From contig JBKJZQ010000061.1 in NCBI GenBank assembly GCA_046715095.1, positions 1-6,978 on the forward strand: a stretch of DNA of 6,978 nucleotides, given 5' to 3'. Of this stretch, positions 1-6,085 are shown piece after piece. The first letter of the stretch is position 1. Every line of letters begins with the position of its first letter. A model generated the notes under the pieces. The model worked only from the letters and a program-made list of their open reading frames with translations, did not search any database and was not told the DNA's origin. Made by a program: the position numbers and the translations under genes. Source of the stretch: WHTI01 sp046715095. GTDB taxonomy: Bacteria > Actinomycetota > CADDZG01 > WHSQ01.

Positions 1-942
1 CATTTCTCAGACTTCGACGCCGATGAACGGCGCAACCGAGCCGTCAGCGACAACTTCGAACCCGGCTCGGTCTTCAAGATGATCACCGCAGCCGCGGCCT
101 TGCAGGAGAACATCGCGGCCCCCGACACGGTGTACTCCGTCCCGGATTCACTCCAGGTGTCCGACCGAGTCATCCACGATTCGCACTCCCACGCCGAGGA
201 GAACATGACGTTGACGGATATCATCGCCGATTCCTCGAACGTCGGCACCGTCAAGGTCGGCATCGCGCTGGGCAAGGAGCTGCTGGATTCGTGGGTCCGG
301 CGCTTCGGGTTCGGAAAGGAAACCGGACTCGACTTCCCGGGCGAGTCGCAGGGCATCGTCCTCGATCTGGACGAGTGGTACGGCTCGACCATCTCCCAGA
401 TCCCCATGGGACAGGGGATCGCAGTAACTCCGATCCAGCTCGTCTCCGCCTATGCGGCGTTGGGCAACGGGGGGATGTGGGTCGAGCCGAAACTCGTTCA
501 CGCGACGCTCGATAGCGAGGGCACGCCGGTGCAGGCATCCCCTCCGGCGCGCCGTCGGGTGCTGTCGAGAACGACCGCGCGCGAACTGCTGGACATCCTG
601 TCCGAGGTCGTCGAACGGGGAACCGGTATCGAGGCGGCGGTGCCGGGTTATGCGGTTGCCGGGAAGACTGGTACCGCGCAGAAGCCTCTTCCGACCGGTG
701 GGTACGGGAGCTCCTACATCGCCTCGTTCGCCGGTATCGCCCCCGCGGATCACCCGAACATCGCGGTGCTCGTGAGCTTCGACAACCCGTCGCCGATCTG
801 GGGCGGGTCGACCGCCGCCCCCACGTTTCAGAAGATCGTCGAGTTCACCCTCCGTCACCTCGGCGTCCCCCCTACGGCGAACGCCGAGAAGGACCTCGAG
901 GATCTCCGCACGCTTCCGGAGGAACCGCTTGTCCACGACTAG
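1..942 (+). CDS. ftsI: Septal penicillin-binding protein FtsI (PBP3-type D,D-transpeptidase), 3' part
   Basis: This is the C-terminal transpeptidase domain of a class B penicillin-binding protein, which cross-links septal peptidoglycan on the outer face of the membrane. The reading frame is open from base 1, so the gene starts upstream; 313 residues are visible before the TAG stop. All three active-site motifs are present: SVFK with the acyl-accepting serine at bases 67-69 (context FEPGSVFK), SSN at 232-240, and KTG at 664-672 (context AGKTGTAQK). Other family landmarks are GQGIAVTPIQL near base 415 and a DNP...GG...AAP segment near 781-825. No PASTA repeats follow the catalytic domain; the protein ends about 30 residues after its last strand/helix elements. 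The stop overlaps the start of murE by 14 bases. Its place directly before murE and in an operon with ftsW favours FtsI over an elongation PBP2. The missing N-terminus (membrane anchor and pedestal domain) cannot be assessed. Confidence 0.95.
   Translation, partial: HFSDFDADERRNRAVSDNFEPGSVFKMITAAAALQENIAAPDTVYSVPDSLQVSDRVIHDSHSHAEENMTLTDIIADSSNVGTVKVGIALGKELLDSWVRRFGFGKETGLDFPGESQGIVLDLDEWYGSTISQIPMGQGIAVTPIQLVSAYAALGNGGMWVEPKLVHATLDSEGTPVQASPPARRRVLSRTTARELLDILSEVVERGTGIEAAVPGYAVAGKTGTAQKPLPTGGYGSSYIASFAGIAPADHPNIAVLVSFDNPSPIWGGSTAAPTFQKIVEFTLRHLGVPPTANAEKDLEDLRTLPEEPLVHD
918..924 (+). promoter_or_regulatory. Ribosome binding site of murE
   Basis: GGAGGAA lies inside the ftsI 3' end. Its GGAGG core ends six bases before the TTG at 929, an ideal spacing. 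It would be more than 20 bases from the next candidate, the ATG at 944, which has no Shine-Dalgarno-like sequence of its own. This site therefore decides the murE start in favour of TTG. Confidence 0.8.
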
Positions 943-2473
943 CATGGAGCCCATGCACGGGCAACACAGTGGGCAGCACAGATTGGCCGGCCTCGCCGGG
1001 GCCGCCGGCGATGCCCTCGAGGACGTCGAGGGGAACGGCGAGGTGATCATCAGTGGCTTGGCGTACGACTCCCGAACCGTCCGAGACGGAGACCTCTTCT
1101 TCTGTGTCCCCGGAACCGTGACCGATGGACACGAGTTCGCGTCCGGAGCGGTCTCGTCGGGAGCCGCCGCGCTGTGCGTGGAGAGACGTCTCGACCTCGG
1201 GGTTCCCGAGGTGATCACCTCCGACGCTCGGGTCGCGATGGCTCGGATGTCGGCCGCGTTCTATTCGTATCCGGCCTCGCAGCTCTTGATGGTCGGGGTT
1301 ACCGGCACCAACGGGAAGACGACCACCGCCTTTCTCCTCGAGTCGATACTCAAGGCGGCCGGCCGCACGCCCGGTTTGATCGGAACGATCGAAACCAGGG
1401 TCGGTGACAAGGTCAGCCCAGGGGTGAGGACGACTCCCGAGTCGCTCGATCTGCAGAGGTTGCTGGCCGAGATGCGGCTCGCCGGCGCGGACTCCCTCGC
1501 GATGGAGGTCACCTCGCACGCGCTCAGGCTCCGCCGGGTGGAAGGGATCAGGTTCACCGCGGCCGCATTCACGAACCTCTCGCAGGACCATCTCGACTTC
1601 CACCGGGACATGGAGGACTACTTCGCCGCCAAGGCCAGCCTCTTCACGACCGGGCACCTGGAGGCCGGGGCGTCAAACATCGACGATCCGTACGGCCGCC
1701 GTCTGATGGAGTCATCGGAGGTGCCGTGCACGGGCTTCGGGGTCTCCCCGGGTGCGCAGGTCCGGGCCGAGGATGTGAGCCTGGGGCAGCGGGGGAGTGA
1801 CTTCGTCATCGTCGTCGAGGACGTGAACGGTGTGACCGGGAAACTCCCCGTGTCGACCGGGCTGGTCGGTGCGTTCAACGTGTCCAACTGTCTCGCGGCC
1901 GCGGCGACTGCCCTGCTGGCCGGCATCGAGCTCGACGCGATCGGTGAGGGCCTTCATTCCCTGAGGGCGGTTCCCGGACGGTTCGAGTCGATCGACCTCG
2001 GACAACCGTTCGGAGTGGTCGTCGACTATGCACACACGCCCGACTCGCTCGACAACGTCCTGCGAGCCGCGCGGTCGCTCGTCGGTGGAGACGGCCGTGT
2101 CGTCGTGGTCTTCGGTTGCGGTGGAGACCGAGATCGACAGAAGCGCCCATTGATGGGGATCGCAGCCGCGAAGCTCGCCGACTACGTGATCGTTACCTCC
2201 GACAACCCGCGCAGCGAGGATCCGCACGCGATCCTGGATCACATCCTCGAAGGTGTCATCGGCGTCCGGACCGAAGGCCCCGATACCGTGATGGTCGACC
2301 GCAGAGAGGCGATAGAGCACGCACTCGCGGGCGCGAACGCTGGGGACGTCGTCGTGATAGCGGGGAAGGGACACGAGACCTGGCAACAGTTCGCCGACCA
2401 CTCGGTCCCCTTCGATGACCGCACCGTTTCTCGCGAGGTCCTCGCCGGTCTCGGTTGGGGGGAGTCCGGATGA
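929..2473 (+). CDS. murE: UDP-MurNAc-L-Ala-D-Glu:meso-diaminopimelate ligase MurE
   Basis: This cytoplasmic ATP-dependent ligase adds the third stem-peptide residue to UDP-MurNAc-L-Ala-D-Glu. The 514-residue length is normal for the family. The N-terminal uridine-binding domain carries the YDSR...GDLFF signature (about residues 47-60). The ATP P-loop TGTNGKTTT is at residues 125-133 (Lys130). EVTSHAL and DHLDFH follow, then YFAAKASLF, whose Lys235 is the likely carbamylated lysine. The C-terminal domain has VVDYAHTPDSL, a GCGGDRD segment and GKGHET. DNPR at residues 425-428 is the motif known to select meso-diaminopimelate over lysine, so the diamino acid is inferred to be mDAP. The start is TTG at 929, chosen because a strong Shine-Dalgarno sequence is placed for it; ATG at 944 or 953 would shorten the protein by 5 or 8 residues without touching any motif. 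It overlaps ftsI by 14 bases and mraY by 4. murF, the usual next gene, is missing. Confidence 0.96.
   Translation: MSTTSMEPMHGQHSGQHRLAGLAGAAGDALEDVEGNGEVIISGLAYDSRTVRDGDLFFCVPGTVTDGHEFASGAVSSGAAALCVERRLDLGVPEVITSDARVAMARMSAAFYSYPASQLLMVGVTGTNGKTTTAFLLESILKAAGRTPGLIGTIETRVGDKVSPGVRTTPESLDLQRLLAEMRLAGADSLAMEVTSHALRLRRVEGIRFTAAAFTNLSQDHLDFHRDMEDYFAAKASLFTTGHLEAGASNIDDPYGRRLMESSEVPCTGFGVSPGAQVRAEDVSLGQRGSDFVIVVEDVNGVTGKLPVSTGLVGAFNVSNCLAAAATALLAGIELDAIGEGLHSLRAVPGRFESIDLGQPFGVVVDYAHTPDSLDNVLRAARSLVGGDGRVVVVFGCGGDRDRQKRPLMGIAAAKLADYVIVTSDNPRSEDPHAILDHILEGVIGVRTEGPDTVMVDRREAIEHALAGANAGDVVVIAGKGHETWQQFADHSVPFDDRTVSREVLAGLGWGESG
2457..2464 (+). promoter_or_regulatory. Ribosome binding site of mraY
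   Basis: The purine run GGGGGGAG lies in the last codons of murE and ends five bases before the ATG at 2470. This supports that ATG over the in-frame TTG at 2455, which would place the ribosome binding site inside the coding region. Confidence 0.75.
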
Positions 2474-3513
2474 TCGGCATCCTGATCGCCGGGATGGTGG
2501 GCATGGCCGTGTCGCTCTTCCTGACGCCGGTCGCCGTGAAGAACTTCAGGGCGTGGGGATGGGGTCAGACGATCCGGGAGGAGGGCCCGAAGGCCCACTA
2601 CGAGAAGAGCGGGACGCCGACCATGGGCGGGCTGGTGATCCTCGCGGGCACGATCCTCGGATACGCCTTCGGTCACATCGGGAGCGAGGGTCTCGTTCCG
2701 TTCCGGGACAGCGGGATCGTTGCCCTCGGCGCAACGATCGCTTTCGGGATCCTCGGTTTCATCGATGACTTCATCAAGGTGCGCAAGGCGCGCAACCTCG
2801 GGCTCCGAAGCCGCACCAAGTTCATCGGCCAGGCCGTCATCGCGATCGTCTTGACCTATCTCGTCACCGAGGTGGTGAAGGTTGGAACCGACGTTTCATT
2901 CTTCAGATCGACCGCGATCGACCTCGGTATCTTCTTCTACATCTGGGTCTTCATCCTCGTGTCGGGGTCGTCCAACGGGGTGAACCTCACCGACGGACTG
3001 GACGGTCTGGCGGTCGGCGCATCGGCTCAGGTCCTCGGAGCATTCGTGGTGATCGCGTTCTGGCAGTTCCGTCATCCCGGCTTCTACGACATCGGCAAGA
3101 CCGGATCCGATCCTTTCGACCTCGCGATCCTGGCCGCGGCGATGTTCGGCGCATGCTCGGGGTTCCTGTGGTGGAACACCGCCCCGGCCAAGATCTTCAT
3201 GGGTGACACCGGGTCGTTGATGCTCGGCGGAGCCATGGCCACGTTCGCGATCCTTCTGAACACCCAGCTCCTCCTGTTGCTGCTTGGAGGCATCTTCGCG
3301 GTCGAGACCCTGTCGGTGATGATGCAGGTTCTGTTCTACAAAACGCTCAAGCGACGCGTGTTCCTGATGGCCCCGGTCCATCACCACTTCGAGGTCGGGG
3401 GCTGGCCCGAGATAACTGTGATCGTGAGGTTCTGGATCCTGTCGGGGTTGTCGGTTAGTTTCGGGCTCGGCCTCTTCTACGCAGATTTCCTCGGGAAGGG
3501 AGGCCTGCCGTGA
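2470..3513 (+). CDS. mraY: Phospho-MurNAc-pentapeptide transferase MraY (lipid I synthase)
   Basis: This integral membrane enzyme transfers phospho-MurNAc-pentapeptide from UDP to undecaprenyl phosphate, forming lipid I on the cytoplasmic side. From the ATG at 2470 it has 347 residues, close to the usual 320-370. Around ten hydrophobic segments can be seen, beginning at residue 2 and ending with the C-terminal helix before GKGGLP. Family motifs appear in order: GTPTMGG in the first cytoplasmic loop, FIDDFIK with Asp99-Asp100, NLTDGLDG at residues 172-179, FMGDTGS with the Mg-binding Asp at 246, and the cytoplasmic HHHFE loop starting at residue 304. All expected catalytic acidic residues are present. 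An upstream in-frame TTG at 2455 would add five residues but lacks support. The ATGA overlap with murE and GTGA overlap with murD imply translational coupling. Its donor substrate needs MurF, whose gene is not beside it here. Confidence 0.97.
   Translation: MIGILIAGMVGMAVSLFLTPVAVKNFRAWGWGQTIREEGPKAHYEKSGTPTMGGLVILAGTILGYAFGHIGSEGLVPFRDSGIVALGATIAFGILGFIDDFIKVRKARNLGLRSRTKFIGQAVIAIVLTYLVTEVVKVGTDVSFFRSTAIDLGIFFYIWVFILVSGSSNGVNLTDGLDGLAVGASAQVLGAFVVIAFWQFRHPGFYDIGKTGSDPFDLAILAAAMFGACSGFLWWNTAPAKIFMGDTGSLMLGGAMATFAILLNTQLLLLLLGGIFAVETLSVMMQVLFYKTLKRRVFLMAPVHHHFEVGGWPEITVIVRFWILSGLSVSFGLGLFYADFLGKGGLP
3498..3503 (+). promoter_or_regulatory. Ribosome binding site of murD
   Basis: GGGAGG within the mraY 3' end lies six bases before the GTG at 3510. 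It fixes the non-ATG start of murD. Confidence 0.75.
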
Positions 3514-4862
3514 CATCGTTCTCGGGCCGGCGGGTTCTCGTGGTGGGGCTCGGCGTGAGTGGATACGCCGCAGCCGAGGCGCTGCTCGATCAGGGCGCCA
3601 CCGTGCGGGTCACCGAGGCGGGAACCAGTGCCACCATCGAGGAGCGCGCGACCGCGTTGCGTTCGAGAGGCGCCGAGGTAGAGCTCGGTGGTCACGATCT
3701 AGAAGACCTCGACTGCGATCTAGCCGTGGTGAGCCCCGGCATCCCTCCGTCCTCCGCGATCATCACCGCTCTCAGGTCTACGGAAGTCGAGCTGATCGGC
3801 GAGATCGAGCTCGCTTACAGGCTCGCCGAGTGTGACTTCCTCGCGGTGACAGGTACGAACGGGAAGACCACGACCGCGGCGCTCCTTGCGGCGATACTCG
3901 CCGAAGGCGGGATCGACTCGATGGCGGCGGGGAACATCGGTACGCCGGTCGTCGAAGCTGTGAAGAAGATCGGCAAGGGCGGCGCGATTGCGCTCGAGGT
4001 ATCGAGCTTCCAACTCTCGACCATCACGACGTTCCGTCCCAAGGTGGCTGTGGTGCTGAATGTCGCCGAGGACCACACCGACTGGCACGGATCGTTCGAG
4101 GCGTACGCCGCGGACAAGGCGCGTATCACCGAGAACCAGATCGCCGGCGACGTGTTCATGCCGAACATAGAGGATCCCATCGCGGCGAGGATGGTCAAAG
4201 GTACCCGTGCGACGACGGTTCCCTTCTCTGCGATTCGGATACCCGAAGGTGGGATCGGCGTTACTTCCGGGAAGGTGATGTGGAGGGGCCGGGAGATCTT
4301 CACGATGGACGACTCGGCTCTGAGTGGCGTTGCCGGCCTTGAAGATTCGATAGCGGCCGCCGGCGCCGCGCTCGAGTACGGGGTCGACCCGCGCGCCGTG
4401 CTGCGCGCGATCAAGAGCTTCCAACCTCTGGCACATCGACTAGAGGTCGTCGCTGAGATCGACGGGGTGACGTTCATCAACGACTCCAAGGCGACCAACC
4501 CACACGCGACCCTGGCCGCGGTGAAGGGACTGGAGGACGTCGTGCTGATCGCCGGGGGCCGGGCCAAGGGGATCGACCTTTCGCCCTTGAAGCAGACCGT
4601 TCCTCCGGTCAGTGCGGTCGTTGCGATCGGCGAGGCTGCCGACGAGGTGACGGCGGCGTTCTCCCAGGTCGTTCCGGTCGAGCGTGCCGGCTCCATCGCG
4701 GATGCCGTCCGGATAGCGCACGCACACGCGGTCCGCGGTGGCACGGTCCTGCTATCTCCCGGCTGTGCCAGCCTCGACATGTTCGCCAGCTACGTCGAGC
4801 GCGGGAACGCATTCACCGAGGCCGTCAAAGATCTGATCGCAGCAACTCAGGAGGACGACTGA
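3510..4862 (+). CDS. murD: UDP-MurNAc-L-alanine:D-glutamate ligase MurD
   Basis: This cytoplasmic Mur ligase adds D-glutamate to UDP-MurNAc-L-Ala using ATP. The 450-residue length is typical. The N-terminal Rossmann-like uridine domain opens with VLVVGLGVSG at about residues 9-18. The central ATPase domain has TGTNGKTTT at residues 114-122 (Lys119), GNIGTPV, EVSSFQL, the Mg-site histidine in EDHTDWH (His189) and the likely carbamylated Lys203 in DKARI. The C-terminal domain carries NDSKATNPHAT (residues 324-334), the IAGGRAKG loop and LLSPGCASLDMF near the end, which together distinguish MurD from MurC, MurE and MurF. Translation begins at GTG 3510, four bases inside mraY, with a well-spaced Shine-Dalgarno sequence. 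The stop shares one base with the ftsW start (TGATG). One mild oddity is threonine after the metal-site histidine, where a hydrophobic residue is usual. Confidence 0.97.
   Translation: MTSFSGRRVLVVGLGVSGYAAAEALLDQGATVRVTEAGTSATIEERATALRSRGAEVELGGHDLEDLDCDLAVVSPGIPPSSAIITALRSTEVELIGEIELAYRLAECDFLAVTGTNGKTTTAALLAAILAEGGIDSMAAGNIGTPVVEAVKKIGKGGAIALEVSSFQLSTITTFRPKVAVVLNVAEDHTDWHGSFEAYAADKARITENQIAGDVFMPNIEDPIAARMVKGTRATTVPFSAIRIPEGGIGVTSGKVMWRGREIFTMDDSALSGVAGLEDSIAAAGAALEYGVDPRAVLRAIKSFQPLAHRLEVVAEIDGVTFINDSKATNPHATLAAVKGLEDVVLIAGGRAKGIDLSPLKQTVPPVSAVVAIGEAADEVTAAFSQVVPVERAGSIADAVRIAHAHAVRGGTVLLSPGCASLDMFASYVERGNAFTEAVKDLIAATQEDD
4849..4855 (+). promoter_or_regulatory. Ribosome binding site of ftsW
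   Basis: AGGAGGA at the end of murD, six bases before the ATG at 4862, is the closest match to the anti-Shine-Dalgarno consensus among the five internal genes. It suggests efficient initiation of ftsW and confirms the start that includes the long polar N-terminal tail. Confidence 0.8.
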
Positions 4863-6085
4863 TGGCGAGCCGCTCAACTTCGATCCGTCGGGCCAGCTCT
4901 TCATCCGCGGCGCGGTCCTCGCGGGCAAGGGCCGGGGTCTTGAGACCAAGGCATCCGGCGGTACTGGTGACGATCGCGACCGGCGCCCTGGTCGTGATCG
5001 GTCTCCTGATGATCCTGTCGGCCAGTTCGGTCACCTCCTTCGCCACCTACGGGACGTCGTTCGTGTATTTCAAGAAGCAGTTGATGTGGGCCGCCGTAGG
5101 CGTTGCCGGTTTCGTGGTGTGTGCGGTCGTCGACTACCGGCGTTGGAAGAACCTCGGCTACATCGCCTTCGCGCTGTCCCTGGTGATGCTGCTCGCGGTG
5201 ATCATCCCCGGGGTCGGGGTCACGGTCGGTGGAAGCGCGAGGTGGCTCGCGTTCGGCCCTCTCCAGTTCCAGCCGTCGGAGTTCGCCAAGCTGGCTTTGA
5301 TCCTGTTCCTCGCGGATGTCTTCTCGCGCAAGAGGGAAGAGCTGTTCGACACGTTCGCCCACACGATGGTCCCTGTGATCCCCGCGCTGGCCCTTCTGGG
5401 GCTGTTCATCATGAAGCAGCCCGACCTCGGCACAACGATGATCCTCGGCTTCATCGGCATGGGGATGGTGTTCGTCGCCGGAGGCCCCCTCCGCTACCTC
5501 GTGCCGAGCATGGTCACGGGCGCTCTGCTGGCCGGAGGACTCGCGCTTGCGGAGCCGTACCGCAGGGCCCGCGTGTTGACGTTCCTGCACCCGTTCCGCG
5601 ACCCGTTCAACACCGGGATGCAGACGATCCAGTCTCTGATCGCGGTGAGCTCGGGTGGGTGGTTCGGGGTCGGACTCGGAGCGAGCCGCCAGAAATGGTC
5701 GCGCATCCCGAACGCTCATACCGACTTCATCTTTGCGATCTTCGCCGAGGAGACCGGGTTGCTCGGATCGGTGGTGATGATCGGGCTGTTTGCCTTCCTC
5801 GCCTACCTCGGTGTGCGCACTGCGCATAAGGCGCCCGACCGCCACGGGATGCTCATCGCCGCGGGGGTCACGATCTGGATCTCACTGCAGGCGTTGATCA
5901 ACATCGGTGCGGTTACCGCGTCCCTGCCGGTCACGGGAGTCCCGTTGCCTCTGGTGTCGTTCGGAGGAACGTCGTTGTTGGTCTCGCTCGTGTCCATGGG
6001 ACTGTTGACGAACATCGCGTACCAGGGCGCGTTGCCTGCGTCCACCAAGAAGCCCTCCGCTCCGAGGACGAAGAGGCGCCGATGA
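4862..6085 (+). CDS. ftsW: Septal peptidoglycan polymerase FtsW (SEDS family)
   Basis: FtsW is the SEDS-family glycosyltransferase that polymerises lipid II at the division septum, working with FtsI, whose gene lies four genes upstream. The protein has 407 residues with about ten hydrophobic segments starting near residue 33. Family motifs are GSARWL followed by FQPSEFAKLA (Gln137-Pro138-Ser139-Glu140), KQPDLGTT (residues 185-192), and the large extracellular loop with PFRDPFNTGMQTIQS and GVGLG. AHTDFIFA holds Asp288, equivalent to the essential catalytic aspartate (Asp297 in E. coli FtsW). The C-terminal LPVTGVPLPLVSFGG segment is also present. The first 31 residues are a hydrophilic Ser/Arg-rich cytoplasmic tail and the last 14 or so are strongly basic (ending KRRR). 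Gene context between murD and murG, plus the AHTDF and PVTG motifs, favour FtsW over RodA. It overlaps murD by one base and murG by four. Confidence 0.95.
   Translation: MASRSTSIRRASSSSAARSSRARAGVLRPRHPAVLVTIATGALVVIGLLMILSASSVTSFATYGTSFVYFKKQLMWAAVGVAGFVVCAVVDYRRWKNLGYIAFALSLVMLLAVIIPGVGVTVGGSARWLAFGPLQFQPSEFAKLALILFLADVFSRKREELFDTFAHTMVPVIPALALLGLFIMKQPDLGTTMILGFIGMGMVFVAGGPLRYLVPSMVTGALLAGGLALAEPYRRARVLTFLHPFRDPFNTGMQTIQSLIAVSSGGWFGVGLGASRQKWSRIPNAHTDFIFAIFAEETGLLGSVVMIGLFAFLAYLGVRTAHKAPDRHGMLIAAGVTIWISLQALINIGAVTASLPVTGVPLPLVSFGGTSLLVSLVSMGLLTNIAYQGALPASTKKPSAPRTKRRR
6070..6076 (+). promoter_or_regulatory. Weak ribosome binding site of murG
   Basis: GAAGAGG ends five bases before the ATG at 6082. 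It is a poorer match than the sites of the other genes, so murG initiation may depend more on coupling to termination of ftsW at the ATGA overlap (inference). Confidence 0.5.

Noticed and set aside
148..1218. Long minus-strand open frame (356 codons) opposite ftsI and murE
   Set aside because: The high GC content of the true genes suppresses stop codons on the opposite strand. Its translation is Arg/Pro/Gly-rich with no recognisable domain, and it spans the junction of two well-supported genes.
1301..1327. Shared P-loop coding segment in murE and murD (3849-3875), possible recent duplication or gene conversion
   Set aside because: The peptides match because of common Mur ligase ancestry, but synonymous positions differ between the two copies, so there is no sign of recent exchange.
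2851..2890. TTGACC and similar -35-like hexamers inside genes (also near 211 and 5577)
   Set aside because: None is paired with a convincing -10 element at proper spacing; such hexamers are expected by chance in coding sequence of this length.
3706..3723. Two copies of GATCTAG spaced 14 bases apart
   Set aside because: They fall in a run of Asp-Leu/Glu codons of murD (HDLEDLDCDL) and are explained by the repeated dipeptide; nothing suggests an operator.
3815..4780. Long minus-strand open frame (321 codons) opposite murD
   Set aside because: Shadow frame of a gene with every MurD motif intact; low-complexity Ala/Ser/Thr-rich translation without a family signature.
4901..5845. Long minus-strand open frame (314 codons) opposite ftsW
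   Set aside because: Composition is rich in Arg, Glu, His and Asp, as expected from the reverse complement of hydrophobic membrane codons; no recognisable domain.
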